64,000 nt of DNA from Orbilia blumenaviensis (lineage: Eukaryota > Ascomycota > Orbiliomycetes > Orbiliales > Orbiliaceae): contig JAVHNS010000008.1 of the NCBI GenBank assembly GCA_036872755.1, forward strand, positions 124,001-188,000, given 5' to 3'. This document shows positions 1-13,600 of the stretch, piece by piece. Position 1 is the stretch's first letter. Every line of letters starts with the position of its first letter. A program made the translations under genes and the position numbers. Below the pieces are notes generated by a model. It was not told the origin of the DNA, made no database searches, and saw only the letters and a list, made by a program, of their open reading frames with translations.

Positions 1-1980
1 CCGAAAATAGTCGAACCCAAACCCAAACTGGTGACTTCTGCCTTACTTGCCCATCCCTCGAAAGGTAACCCCCATGCACACTTCTGTGCAGTGTGAGGCA
101 TGAAGTGAGGGATATTTCCCCTAATCTTTCCAACGAAAATTCTTCGGCCTAACTACCTCTATTGTAATCAAACTCATACCTATCTGATTTCCGTGGTATC
201 CCAATTCCACGGATTGTCGCCCGTCGCTTCTCATAGGGCTGTTGGGGGCACAGTCCTAAACTCATTTCCTTCAGTGCAACCTCGAGGGAAATGACTTCGT
301 CATCCAGTTACATAGTCATTTTCGCAATCGGGGCCTCGACCAAACCTGTGGGATACCGACTGTGATGCTGCTCCGTTGCTTACCTTGCTGCTAATGCTCT
401 AGTCGCTTCTTACGTGGCCGTCAATATAGCGCATTCTTCCATGGAGATTTCCGCACAAGCTCTTCATTTCTATGCGACCCTGCTCGCGCGGGGTCAGTGC
501 TTTTCCACCACGACAAAACGGCCAGAAGCTAATCGCACTTTCCCAGAATCCCGAGGAAGCCTCACGCACCAGTCCCAACGAAAAATAAAAAATAAAAAAT
601 TAGTGTCTTGCCTGCAGGTCTCTCTTCCCATGCATGAGACAATCACACCGCATGTGCAGAGAACCAAAGTCCAACCTCTCTGGATTCGATTTTCTAAACT
701 AGCAAAGCGATCCGTCTATGGAGAGTTCGAATTTACTAAATAGAGCATCAGCCTTGTGGATATGCAAGCAAGGTTTGCAAGCAGCGTCTTGAAGAGGAGA
801 GATAGTCGACAGACATACAAGTAACCCATGTCGGTATAGATGCAGTAATCTCTGCACAGCACATAATCGGACATTCTAGCTCGTTTTCTTGCAAATTCCG
901 ACGAGATATCATTGGCTGTTGCTGGGAGCAAGACCCAATCACTCAGTGGAAAGGTCAGACCACAGATTGCCACCGATTCGCTGGTAAGTTCCGTCGAAGG
1001 ATCACAATTCTCGCGCTTTCCTTGCTTAACTCATTCGCATTGTCCGGCAAGTGCCTCACAAGTTCCGGCTCGTTTGGCCTTGTTTTCTTTGTCGAGCTCG
1101 CTACCATGATACCATAGTGTTGGTCATGGCTTCAGCCCTGTGAGGAATTAAGCTCAGTTGATCTTTCCTTCAAGCTGAGGTATAAGCGACCGATAAACAC
1201 AATAAGCTTACACTTAACGAGCCACTAACACGCCGACTATTTTTCCGAGTCAACATGTTGGAAGGCAAAGCGGGGAGACTAATCATGAGAAAATTGTGTA
1301 TGGTTGAGCATATTCTACCCAAGCTATCAGCTCCACGTAGCCGTGCGCATGTGGGAGCTTCTCATTTCGTTGATGCGACATGCCCCGACTGCGATCTTGC
1401 ACTTAAGCACCCAAGCTCCTAAAGCTACAAACATGACCTATCAATCTGCCAACAGACCCACCAGCATGTACTGTCAGTTTGCCACTATGTGAGAAGCGAC
1501 ATGGCGTTGAGGGGAAGGAGTTATTGGTTCCTCATAATCCTCTTAGCTCAGAAATGTATGAGTATCTCACTTGGGAAGCAGAACAGAACATTCGACACTC
1601 TTGCTTCGAGAAAAAGCGGGGTTATTGCCAACCGGCAACGTGGAGATGTTATGAGAAAAATTGCTCTGGGGCTTCGGACGGTGCTCCGGGAATGCTCCGA
1701 ACTCTCAATCATCATTGGCTAACAAATATAGAACCGCTCGTGATTCCACCAGGTGGAGCAAAGCAGGAACGGTGTGGCGGAGTCTTTCCGGACTGTGCCC
1801 CCCGACCACGTTGTTAGCTCGTTTAAGACTAGTGCCCTGTGTCGTTTGCTAAATCGAGTATATCTCCCACGAACTTTGCACCGCCTCCGTACAACCAAGA
1901 GGTTGGGTCGTTCCCGTCTGCACAGAATCGATAATAGAAGGCGGGCGCAATCAGGGAACATTCGAGTGTGTGGAGAATGC

Positions 1981-2006
1981 TTTTTTTTTTTTTTTTTTTT
2001 TTTTTT
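1981..2006. repeat. Poly(T) tract, T26
   Basis: An uninterrupted run of 26 T, followed by c and ttt. It lies in non-coding sequence, and the Phe-rich or Lys-rich frames across it are artefacts of the run. Confidence 0.9.
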
Positions 2007-5000
2007 CTTTGCCCGTTTCTTTTGCGTCATTAGAAGGGTCCAAAACGCCTATGAGGCAGAATCAACATCCTGAAATATTTGTCAAAGGGAAAGTTCGTTC
2101 GAAAGGTTGCAGATGCATGGGCGGCCGATATGATCCCGCGAAAGGTCATGATGTTAGTGGACCAATACTCACACAACTTCTCCAAGTGATCATGAGGCTC
2201 CCATGAAACGTTATGTGCATATACCCAAGCACAAAGAAACCCACTTTTTTGGATATAGATATCTCGGACGTCAATTAACCTTATGCCATAGCTCCAACGA
2301 TTAGACCGACAGAGCTCTGCATGCTTGTCTACCTTGAAAGTGTCAAGATGCAACATCGAATCACAGTCCATTTTACGACACATGCGTGTCGGTACCAATG
2401 ACAAATATTTAGCTACGAGCTTCTTGATAGTGCGTCAGTTGCATGCTCGTTATCTAGATAGCCGGGAATGCATGGCCATGGTTGCGGCACTCGATTAGTC
2501 ATATGTGCATATGGTGACAGGAAACCATTTCGTGTAACTGTAACTGATATCTCATACCCGCGGATACCCTGGATTTAAGTCGCAAGACTAGTGTAATCCA
2601 ATTAATTACAGCGTTAACCCTAACAGGCCCGAACATCCTCCCAAATCCTCACGCCCTTCTCAAGATCTAAATAAATGAGGTAAGATCTGATGCCTTTCCT
2701 TTAGATCTACCCGTCTTTCATGTTCGCTCTCGGGAGATAGTTGATTAAGCTCCGTCTTTTCTTACTCTCCGGATAGTTGCAAAGACTGGCTATAAGTTTA
2801 AATCGCAATTGCGAACTTGATCTGTGCCACAAGCATGTATACGTGGTGATATCGGCATTATGCCACATTAACCGAAAAATCCTTCCCGCAATATTGAGAT
2901 GTCAAACGGTACGGATACATGAAAAATATTCAAATTTAGCTACTCATATGTACGTCCCCACAATCAATTGAGGGGAACAGTCGCCGGTACCGCTTTCTCT
3001 ATCCGGTTTTCTAGCTTGCACAATCGTACCTAACTTCTCTGTTCGATCGGCGTTCGAAGCTAGGATTTTACTCTCAGCGCCATGTAGGTAGCTGTTGAGA
3101 TGTGCAATAATAGCTATCCTATATTATAGGAAACAGTTAATTCCAAGTTGTCAAAAGCTCGTTCCAATTGGAAGCCTACATAGTAAGCCTAGTCGCCCAA
3201 AAACGCAAAAACTCAAACACCTTAAAGCTCGGTAAACGAAAAGCCTTCGGGTTCACCCAAGGAGACTCGCAATATCAAGTGGATCCGGGTTTGCTTATCC
3301 AGAAACACTACCGAGTGTGGATCCTGTCAGCATTTCGTTGTAAAAAATTATCTCCCTCCCATATTTTCCCATAGATACCTTCGAATGGTAAGCATGGATA
3401 CCGTTTCTCGACTTTTGTGCAGCATGCTAGCAAGTATGACACGATGCGTTGTTTGCTGGGTAATGATCCGAGTGTCTTTCGGCATTAGTGCTGACGGTGA
3501 AACCGAAGCGGATATGCAGGTTGGAGATGGGTACCCGGAAAGTCGTATACTTTGGGAAACTGATGGGAGACCTTGGGGATGGTGTGGAGCCTCATATCAC
3601 TATGTACTTTACCCACGGATGAAAAAACTCTTATTGTAAGGCGTAGTCGGTTCAAGGTATTGCACAGGGAACAAGGGCCCTTGAAGGTCTGTATCAGAAT
3701 TTAATATAATAATTGCGAAAGCAGCAACTTAACCAGGTAGAATTGTAGCCTGCTAGGTAAGTAGACGCCTAGTTTCAACGATAATTCGATTCTCGGATAC
3801 AGTCGAAGACAACTGATTATGCCGGATGCGTAGATCAACTTGCAATTGCCCGAATATCAACGAATAACATCATACCGGGCATCATGGGCTGTGAAGCCAA
3901 CGACCGTGGAGCTGCCGAGCCAGGGGCAATGGGGTAATACCCATTCTGCTTTGAGATCTCACACCTGTTTTCTGTCATGTCGGTCAAGACAGAGGCGTGT
4001 GATATGAGACCCAGCGATGCACAAGCCATTATAATCATTTAACCTTAGAATAGTTCTCTGAGACAATTGGCGCAAGAGGGTACCCGTACAGAGAGTAAGT
4101 TTGGCAGTGGCGGATGCAAGTTCCAGTTCAGTGCCTTGCTCCATCTTGTGCTCGTATTCGTAACTTCAGAAACTCTACTGTATCGAATTTGTAGAGCGGT
4201 ATAGCTTCCAAGCTATCACTAACCATATACTCTTGACGTCGTGCGACTTGATGACGATGGCGCCAATATAATAAACCATTCAAAATCATTGATTAATTGA
4301 TTGTTGCATAAACTTGAGGGCATTACTGGAAACATCCCATCGTGCTTCAATTAATGCCGAAAACCTAGACGGACTGGTTTTTTATTTACGATGTCGCGAA
4401 GTGATATAATACGATGCAGAAATGCCGTGAAATTGACCAATATAGTATACTAAACCTTGGAGCGAAGTCCTTGGCTAAGATATAGTGGCTTCGTACTGCT
4501 GACTATGGAGTTCCTATTCGCTTCGATTAATCGCACGGCCCTGCATACGGATGTTTAATGCGTATGTAGAGTAAGCCGATTAGTAACCCCCCCACAACAT
4601 ACCTGGGGCATCAGCATAGAACAGCGGAAGTATGGCTAGTCCTCTGAAATTGCCGGGTTGGTGGTAGATACCTAGATATATCCAAAAACATACTGATTCA
4701 TTGATGACCTCGCTACTCAGGCCTCTCTCGAATCGAACCTTAGCTTAGGCTCGACGGGGTGTGGTGCTGTCAGTATCAGCCCTATAGGGTAACCTGAAAC
4801 ATAGCTCGATCGGTTGGCATGTTACTGAATCTGCACCACTGTCAGGTCGCCAACTTAATTCGGCGCTTTGAGCAAAATAGAATTTTTAGCTGAGCATGTG
4901 AGGTTATGAGGACTGGGTACCTAGGTATTCGAGCCTATGTTTCTCTCCACCCACTCAATCGGCCATGTGCAGAAATATTAGACAACGCAATTATCTTGTG

Positions 5001-5700
5001 GCATTTTAAACATCGAAATAGACGAAATAGGTAGTATACCCGGCATCTCCAAGTTTAAATTTGTAGCTTCATTGAATGAGAAGGGTTGATAACATAAGAA
5101 GTCTAGAGGAGGGGTCCATTTCTTCGGCGTTTCCTTTAGGATTTGGAGATTGGCCTGGTATTTCCCCGTTCGCTGGTCCTGGCGGACTAGATGCAGAATC
5201 TAGTCTAAAGTAACATTGCTGGTTTCAATTGCAATAATATTGGTCGGTGTTATAAATGTAATTGGAACCAAAAGTGATAAAACATCTTCATGAACTCGTG
5301 AGTATGGCCTTAGCTAGCCTTGTAGTATGACCTTGGCTATCTAAAGCTTTCTACTGCACGCTGTATTCTCATATGTGCAGGTGGAGTGCCTGAGCTTAGA
5401 TCCGATACTCCAAAAGTCTATCAGGTAACGTGTCATGATATCGTAGAATCTTGTTGGGTTGGTGGTGGTGAAATTCACCATCAAATATATATCATCGCTT
5501 TGTGTTACTTCTATCGCATGCTACGGTGAACGGCTTCAAGGCTAAAACCCTTAAAGAGCAGTCGCATCATGCCGTTACATATGATACCCCCATGCTAAAT
5601 TTAAATCAGACTACCGTTATGGGATGAAGCTGGTGAGAAACCGTATCTCTTGATGGTTTTCGTTCCGTGTATTTTCTTCCCCTCTCGCATTCTCCATCAA

Positions 5701-5751
5701 TCATCATCATCATCGTCATCATCATTCATCCATCCATCCATCCATCCATCC
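5701..5751. repeat. CATC/CCAT microsatellite
   Basis: Imperfect (CAT)n followed by (CATC)n about 50 bases long, in the non-coding flank upstream of the Cys-rich gene. Confidence 0.85.
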
Positions 5752-5931
5752 TATCACTGTCGTCACCCCTATACTTATAGCATCCCCATCGCACGCTCCA
5801 TCATTTCAGAATCATCCCTTCCTATCCTGTGAGGATATTATAGACTCTGGTCAGGTATGTATATGTCCTTTACCGAACCTCCAGGCAGGTATTCGTGTGT
5901 GTTTGTGTGCTCGTATGCGGTTTTCTTCTTC

Positions 5932-5999
5932 TTCTTCTTCTTCTTCTTCTTCTTCTTCTTCTTCTTCTTCTTCTTCTTCTTCTTCTTCTTCTTCTTCTC

Positions 6000-6058
<59 letters not shown>

Positions 6059-6060
6059 GG
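5932..6060. repeat. Composite (TTC)n - T29 - G23 tract
   Basis: Three low-complexity blocks abut. A (TTC)n array of about 66 bases comes first, then a mixed CT stretch leading into a pure T run (6009-6037), then 23 consecutive G (6038-6060). One strand is therefore all pyrimidine for about 105 bases and then switches to all purine. The TTC part is a mirror-repeat type sequence that can form triplex DNA, and G23 can form a G-quadruplex; both are general properties of such sequences and not shown here. Confidence 0.9.
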
Positions 6061-6324
6061 CAGAAACAACCTTCACAGCCAAAAGAGGGGATACGGGCCT
6101 GACATCTGGTATCGGGTATCGCTCCTAGCTAGGCCCAGTAACTTTACCTACCTCTAGCGCTTATCGCTTGTAACGTCCGCGGTTATCCAGGAAGGTGAGC
6201 TCCCTTCATAGATCCAATCACGTCTCTTTGGTAGTTTGTTGGTTATATTGAAAGGTGTAATGTGATGATAACGATGAGATATTGTCTACTGATATTTGGT
6301 GATGTTTAGAAAGTATAGTCAAGA

Positions 6325-8252
6325 ATGGCAGCTCCAAAGATTGTTCAGATGCCAGTATATGTTCAAGGTAGGCAGCTATCCCTTCCTCCCCAGCTCGGCA
6401 CGTAGGACCATCTATATATCATCGAAGTCTGGCTACGACTTCATCTCCTCCCACCTCACATCATCTTCCTGGTTACGAACGACTCCATCTTGAGGGCCTG
6501 AGCTTCTGCTTTCTTCTACAGCCACGAAGCTATCTCTTTAGCTACTTCGGTTTGAAAATTTCCTTCTGAACTAAACACCTCCTGTTTACTTTCTCAAGGA
6601 CCTCCCCCGGGGGTACCGATACCAAATATCATCCCGCAACTCCACAATTCCCCACCCGGTTATTTCTGTGGACACCCTACCGCACCAGTTATCATGCAAG
6701 CTACCGGTCTCAATGCCCACGGCGCCGCCCATGGGTGGCCAATATATGTTCAAGGGGGTTCCTCTAGTAATCCTCAGTTTGCATATTATCCCGTTCCCGC
6801 TGGTGGCAACCCTCAAGCGGCTATTCCCCCAGTCCTCCCTGGCAAGAAGCATCGTAAACGCCAATCAAAACAAAGTGATGACGGTGGCAAGGTGAGTCTA
6901 GATTCGTTATTATTTTTACTCCTATCATCATAGGTCTCAAGTTAACCACTCGCTGTTTGTGGATAGTGTGGTTGTGATGATTGCGTCCAAGCTCATGGAA
7001 AACGTTCCGTATCCTCACATACTTCTTCAGACTCTCCCCCAAGTCCTCAAGCTCCACCACATCTTCACCCAGGCCACTTCATACCACCTCAGTTTTATGG
7101 ACCTCCAGCTGCTACTCAACAGCAACAGCAGACTACGACTTTCATCCCATACGTTGTTCCCGCTTGTTCGGGCCATCAGTGTGGGTCTAAGTCTACTAGA
7201 TCTGACAGTAATCCGTCTACCAGCCACAAGAATCATACCAAGAAGTCAAGCGATACTAGCTACCACTATGCCGAGGCTTGTGATTGTCCCACCTGTAAGG
7301 CCAGGCGAACGGCAATCGAAATGGAACGCCTCAAGAATGAGCGAAAGCATGAGCGTGAGTACAAAGACGCTCATGATTTCCTCAAGGCAAAGGAACGTGT
7401 CGATCGTGAGCAACGGGAGGCTTCGTTTGAGGAAATGTATCGTACTACTAAGAAAGCTGCTGGGAAGAAAGTTACCTTGCAAGAACCTAACGTCTGTCAT
7501 CATACACACCCGGAATCCGAATCCGAGTACGAATGGGTTGCTTTCCCTTCTGTTACTGTCCCTAACGTCGGTTGTCCTCATGTTACTGTCCCTAACGTCG
7601 GCTGTTCTCATGCCCCATTCCCAATCACTGCTTTTCACCCAGATGGATGTAAGTATCTCACTTTGTCCTTCGATGGTACTCTGATAGCTTTTACTATCGG
7701 TTTTTTTGGGGGGTACTAACTATACTGGCTCTAGCAAATCCAATAACGCTTCAACCACTTCACTCTAGTTTTGGGCCATGGATCGGGAGCCACAACCTCG
7801 AGGAAGAGAACTTCAGACTTCGACAGGAGAAGGACCGCCTTAAGGACAAGATTCGACGGGAGCGTTCGCTTCGCAACAAGGATGAAAACACCCGTGACTT
7901 CCTCTCAAGCCGCCTCCATGACCTCGACGAGGATGTTCGCGAACTTAAGAAGAAGACACGCCATGCTCATGGAGGTTCCGGCGGCTGCAAAGCTCCTATC
8001 GTTGAGATCCAAGTTCCTCTCCCAAAGGACAAGCATCATCACAATGGATCTCCTCCTTCCAAGACTAAAGGGGGGAGTGCTAAGGGCTCGGGTGGTGCTA
8101 AGTCTAAGGGTAAGACGGATGGTAGCAAGCACAAGCACCCACACGTTTGCTTTGACTCTGACTGCGATGAGTTCGACTCTTGCTCGGAGTGTTCATTTGA
8201 GTGCGACCTTAAGGGTTGTCGAACCTGCCGACCACGTGGTGGACGTCATTAG
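6325..8252 (+). CDS. Cys/His-rich coiled-coil protein of unknown function (511 aa, 4 exons)
   Basis: My model joins 6325-6367, 6599-6891, 6967-7648 and 7735-8252. Introns are 231, 75 and 86 nt, all GT-AG, and the last has a TACTAAC branch site at 7714-7720. The joins are in phase and total 512 codons with the TAG. The N-terminal part (about 1-110) is rich in Pro, Gly and Gln and contains YVQG twice (VYVQGPPPG and IYVQGGSS). Cys clusters follow at 113-118 (CGCDDC) and 217-222 (CDCPTC), then a charged helix at about 230-280, a second coiled coil at about 360-420, a Lys/Gly/Ser linker, and a terminal cluster with Cys at 478, 483, 489, 492, 496, 501 and 504. A 10-residue unit (VTVPNVGCPH) is duplicated in tandem. 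Metal binding is an inference from the Cys/His pattern; I recognise no named family. It stands alone, with non-coding DNA on both sides. The first ATG (6325) was chosen because it joins in phase to an open upstream extension of exon 2. Confidence 0.75.
7552..7611 (+). repeat. 30-bp tandem duplication inside exon 3
   Basis: Two adjacent 30-base copies (7552-7581 and 7582-7611) differ at only a few bases. Each encodes V-T-V-P-N-V-G-C-[PS]-H, so the duplication keeps the frame and adds one Cys and one His. Confidence 0.9.
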
Positions 8253-10674
8253 AAAGTAACGATTTAATATCGGTTTTGGGACTACGCCTATCAATCAGTG
8301 CGCTATTAGTGGCGTTCCGCGACTATTTTCTTATGGGGATGCGTTTCACTATTATGCATGGGATACTTTGCTGCATGTCTTTCATCATTATTCACAATGG
8401 CCATATGGATAAAAGGGCCATTGCCATCTTCTTTTTCACCAATAGTACCCCACCCCCTAATCTTCAAGCTCGTCAGGCCTTTTATTCATATCCCATTACC
8501 CATCCGACTTTAACTGATCAGAACTCGGCTGCTTTTATCTACCCTACAACACCTCAGCTAATCGCGATGTGATAATAAAAGTAGAATAATTTTAGGGGGG
8601 CAGTGTGCTGATGTTCATGTGCGTCTATCGCGAGAGTGGATTCTCATATTTACCCCTAAAAAAGACTGGGATTCGAATGAATATGGATTTCCATGATGTC
8701 ACTGTGGTCGTATACAATTTCGTGTATAGTGTCTTTCTCTTATTGTGTTTATTATACGAGAGCCAAATTAAAAGCGACTTCCCAATGTGTATTCGTGTGC
8801 CCACATCGGTTTATAGCTGAGTATTGAGCGTTAGCTTCTAACTTCCGTTATCTAAGTTCCTTGCACAGAAATGATGATCCTTTGGATTTCAGGCGATATT
8901 GATACATATTTCGAAGGCCATATAAGGCCTGAGCTCGAGGCAAGCTATATATATGTTTTCTATATATCTATGGAAGTAGGTATCGACGATATACTCGAAT
9001 TGATGTTTATAGTGTGCGTATATGGCAAGGCGTTGGGGGTTTGCAATTTGGATTGCTTTACTGCATGCTTTATAATTGAAGTGCTGAGACTGTATAAGTA
9101 ATTGATTAGGAGAATTTACGATCACTAGATCACATATCGAGTATTTTAGTGCACGACATCCGGATTCCGCTAGTCCGCTAGCCGGTTTAAGGCTCCTGTG
9201 CAGTGGATACTATTTCGACATCCATGGCCATCACCTTCAGAGCAAGCTCGCCCAACCATATATCCTAAAGCTTTGCCCGAAAGAAGCACTTGAGAGTTCT
9301 CATTACAAATATGAGGCGAAGACTTAGTGGAAATGAATAATATAATTGACTTGCATGATAAATTTATGCATCTAAATGCCAACTGCCCAATTCCAACCTT
9401 GCCCGGGGTCGGAATTCGGAAAACCTTCCTGGGAGAAGTTTACACTTGAACGTCTGTCCAGGTATGGTGGTTGCAGTTTCAGGATTAGCCTGTATGCAGG
9501 CTGGCGGGCTGTGGGGCAAGGAAAACCAGAGCTATATTTGCAGTTTGCCGCACTCGTCTGCTAGGCCCAAAACCTTTCCCTCGAAATGTTTCCAAGACAG
9601 AAATATCACACAACGTGTCTCTCGAACTCGACAACATTTGGAACATCTCGAATCTCCACCAATTGTTCCGAGAACAACCATGACTTTTCTACCCCCACTA
9701 GCGAGGTCCGCTCGAAGCTGTACACCTTTTTATAATGTTGGCGGAAAAGGGCAATATTCAGATATCCCTTCCTGGAAAAGGACGCAAGGATTTGTCATGG
9801 TTTCTGGCCTGGCCAATGGAAAGATGCATTTCGCCATCGTCGGAACCTAGCCAGAATTAATTAAATTGCAGCTAAAAAGCAGCTTGCCAGTTTGACAGAA
9901 AAAGGTGCATGAGACGACGGCGGATCCTGGCATCTGTCTGCTATATGGCTCATTGCTATATAGGAAGCTTAGTGCTCCAAGCCGCGGCATTCAAGCATAA
10001 GGTTAGGTAGCTTGGGGAATTCGCAGTTCGCCTGTCTATTCTATCTGATAGCCAAGTTACTTAATTAACTGTGCTTCTGGACACGAGATATTGAGCTATG
10101 ACTGTGCGACTAACCGTATACGGCAGGATTCGGGATCGGAATCAGGCATGGCAGCCTTTTCCACCTATCGCCAGATCCATCCCATACGTACCCCCCCTCT
10201 AGCTTCCTTCCGGACTAACAATTTCCAGCTGCCTTTCCTTGGATTCGTTCCTTTTCCTGGTCTTTCGGGATAGGGCTGACGGTTATGCAAGGAACAAGCG
10301 AAACGGGATGGAGACGGGTATGCCGGCCCAGTCGCAGCTCTTTGACCAGCCTGCTTTGGTGTTGTTGTGTTGCGCAGATGTTGGAAATCCACTTGGCACA
10401 AAAGTCGCGATCGCGTCCCGCAGCACGATGAGCAGGAAGCCCTTCTAGACCCCATCAGCGACCCCGGTTTCTCCAGTTCATCCGCTGGACGCCCAGCAAG
10501 ACATCTACGGCTTCATATGACGTCTTCACGACCACCTACGCCTTTGGTTTCCCCGATATCACACCTTCTTCCGTCGCGGTAGCCTTCGAAACGCACGCTT
10601 CGAAACCTGCGCTCCTCGTGAGGACAACTAGTTCATCTCGGTCCACTCACAACCACCCCCCTTTCCATCTCACG
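8253..10674. other. Intergenic region between the Cys-rich gene and NTO1
   Basis: No gene can be supported. The part from about 8600 to 9150 is TA-rich. Open frames at 9376-9850 and 10091-10582 lack codon continuity and splice partners. The last few hundred bases before 10675 should contain the NTO1 promoter and 5' leader; I could not pick a convincing TATA box. Confidence 0.55.
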
Positions 10675-13600
10675 ATGGCCTCCAATTCGACCCCTCATCG
10701 GACTCCTGGTACTGGGAGGCCCAGAGGGAGGCCCAGAGGCAGCAGGACCCGTCATAACTTCACAACCCCGGGAACAGTCCAGAGAATCCGATCGACTGCT
10801 ACTGCTCAGAGATCGAACCGCTCCGGCCGTTCGCAGCAGTCTGCGGCTGCAGATTCAGGGGCCTACAAGCCTCGTGAAGAAAGAAGTTACCTTGAATTCC
10901 ACCCAGATTTCGATATAGAAGCCGATATACAATCATACGACAGCAGGGACATCGATGCGGCCCCAAATGGCCAGTTCCCGTTAAGCCAGCTAGCTCTCAC
11001 TCCCGGAAAGCCAAACGGTATTCAGATACGAGTAGAAGAAGTGCAGGAGAAGAAGTCTGAGGACTCTACGCCGGTGCCCTTAGCGGATGGAGCCTCTGAA
11101 GCTGGACCTTCAACTGAAATAGATGGACCTACCCCTTCAGAGGCGGTCGGGCAGAAGAGCTGTAAAGATGACGATGAATCACAGACATCGTCAGGTCATA
11201 CCTCTCAGGAGCATCTCATAAACCCAGTTATGAGTACGCCGACCCGAAGGTCTTCTCGGCAGAAGGACAATAAGGAGAAAGAGAAAGATAAGGCTATCTT
11301 TACTCCCAAGCCATCACAAAGACCCATCCTCCCGATGAGCAACATCCATCATAATGAGCGGCTCTCATTGCCTGTACCCTCTTATAAACCGATAACGCCC
11401 TTTCAGCTTGCTGAGACGTATGTAGATCGGGCTATGGCGGGTGTTGGGTTCCAAGAATCTGACTACTGGCAGAGGCCCCACACGATGGTGAGAAATATCG
11501 GTATTCAAGATAATATTAACGAAGGAGAAGCGAAGATAGCAAGTGCTATTGATGAAAAGGAGGAAAACAATAATGCACCTCATACGGTCACACCTGGAAT
11601 GGTTGAATATGACATGGACGAACAGGACGACAAATGGCTAGCGCAATTCAACAACCTACGAAGATCACAGGATGTTCCAACAATTACGCGCGAAATCTTT
11701 GAGATCACAATTACTAAGATAGAGAGGGAATGGTACGCTCTGGAAAAAATGATACCGAAGCAGTCAGCCCATGCTGCACATGTGAAACGAGGGAATGATG
11801 ACGATGACGAAGATACTTCTGAAGACTCGAGATGTCAGATTTGCGATGATGGAGAATGCGAGAACAGTAATGCGATTGTTTTCTGCGACGGTTGTAATAT
11901 CGCCGTTCACCAAGGTTCGTGTCCAGCATTGAAACCACAGTTTGGTTACTAGGCGTTAAAGTTAGGCGTGTATAGATTGTTACGGCGTGCCGTTCATCCC
12001 TGAAGGACAGTGGCTATGTCGACGATGTTCTCTACTCGCGCCCCGTCGTGAAGTGGTGAGTTACCTCCCTCATTTCTGTGATTCGCAGCTTACACATTGT
12101 TAGAATTGTATATTCTGCCCGAATACAGATGGAGCTTTTAAAATGACAGATTCTTCACTCTGGTCGCATCTTCTTTGCGCAGTTTGGATACCTGAAGTCA
12201 CAATCAGTAATATGGTATACATGGAGCCGGTAGAAGGTGTAGAACTGGTTCCAAAATCAAGGTGGAAGCTAGTACGTCTTGTGTCCTCTCTACTTAGATT
12301 TTCCCTTATCTCTAATATCTTCCATAGCATTGTTATATCTGCAAACAGAGGATGGGGGCATGCATTCAGTGTAGTAACAAGAATTGCTATCTCGCTTTCC
12401 ATGTCACCTGCGCGCGGAGAGCCAAGCTATTCCTTTCGATGAGACAGCAAGTTCCCACAGATCCTTCTGGTGGAACCGCTGTTGGAGCGGAAAGGAGTCT
12501 CATCTTCGACGGGAGCCAGCTGAAGGCATTTTGTGATAAGCATGTGCCGAGCGAGTGGCGTAAAGAGTTTCGCGTAAGTCAAGAGCTCTGGTTTGACCAC
12601 CCCTCAATCTAACTAACAAAAATATAGACGGATCTTGCTATTCGAAGCGCTCAGCGTTTCTACGAAGATCGTTTTTACGAGAAGGAATGGGGTGATTCGC
12701 AGATGAAGGCTCTCACTCCTGGCTATGGCGACCACCCAACAATACCGAAGCTTACACTTACGGTCGGCAAGCGAAAAAGGCCCTCTGCGGGGACAGGTGG
12801 GAACAAAGTTGTCTGGCGACTGCCTTCGGGTGCGCCAATCGTTCCACAGATCCTATACAACACAATTATCGAAGCTATTTCTCGCTTTGCTATACGAAAA
12901 CCGAAAGAATACGTAGCTGAGATCTGCAAATATTGGACCCTAAAGCGCGAGGCTCGCCGTGATGCATCGCTACTCAAACGGCTGCAAGTTTCAGTTTCTT
13001 CGAATTTTACTAGTGACGAGGTCACGAAGAAAGACTACTCAGCTTATTATGACGGGGAGGAGAGGCTTAAGAGAAGACTTGATTTCGCAATTAAGCTACG
13101 TCACGATCTGGAGAGAATCAGGCTCCTTGCAGATGACATTAAGAAACGTGAAAAGGAAAAGCTACGGCAGGCAGAGTGTCTTAAAGAGATGATCGATGCC
13201 GTGTATTTCCCAGTCATTCCAATATTGACACCGATATTGGATAGAGCTCAACAGTAAGTCCCATCCTCCAGCCCTCTTCCATAACCCCAGCTCATACTCA
13301 CTGATTTTTATTACTATAGGCTTGATAGCAAAGACTTCTTTAAAATAGAATTCGGACAGATCAAGCAGAAGCTCGTCGACCGTGAATACAACAATGTAAA
13401 CCAGTTCTCGCGAGACATTCTATCCCTATTAACATCTGCTGTCACTAGTCGGTCAAAGTTTGCTGTTATGCCTATCCCCGAGGCGAACGAGTATCCGATG
13501 GCCGAGTCTGCTCCGGGAACGTCTACAGCGGCAGCTACACCTGCCGCTGTAAATGTTGCGAACCCGTTGGAGAACCTATCGTCTACGCCTGCCCCGACAA

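Larger units (their letters stand above)
1..6324. other. Gene-poor left flank
   Basis: I see no convincing gene here. Open frames are short, overlap on both strands and lack splice-supported continuation. From 4145 to 5649 there is no open frame of 60 codons on either strand. The stretch from about 2400 to 5650 is rich in TA dinucleotides (many ctag, tata and ttaat words), as expected of decayed repeat sequence. A T26 run lies at 1981-2006, and microsatellites lie at 5701-5751 and 5932-6060. The last few hundred bases are the probable promoter and 5' leader of the gene starting at 6325. Confidence 0.6.

Noticed and set aside
2600..2635. Telomere-like ttaaccctaac word
   Set aside because: A single partial copy of CCCTAA; there is no array, so it is not a telomere or interstitial telomeric repeat.
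5851..6157. Several overlapping frames on both strands made of Phe, Ser, Leu, Glu, Lys or Arg runs
   Set aside because: They are produced by translating the TTC, T and G tracts; no flanking sequence looks coding.
9376..9850. 134-codon plus-strand frame upstream of NTO1
   Set aside because: No domain, no splice partner and mixed composition; more likely a chance frame.
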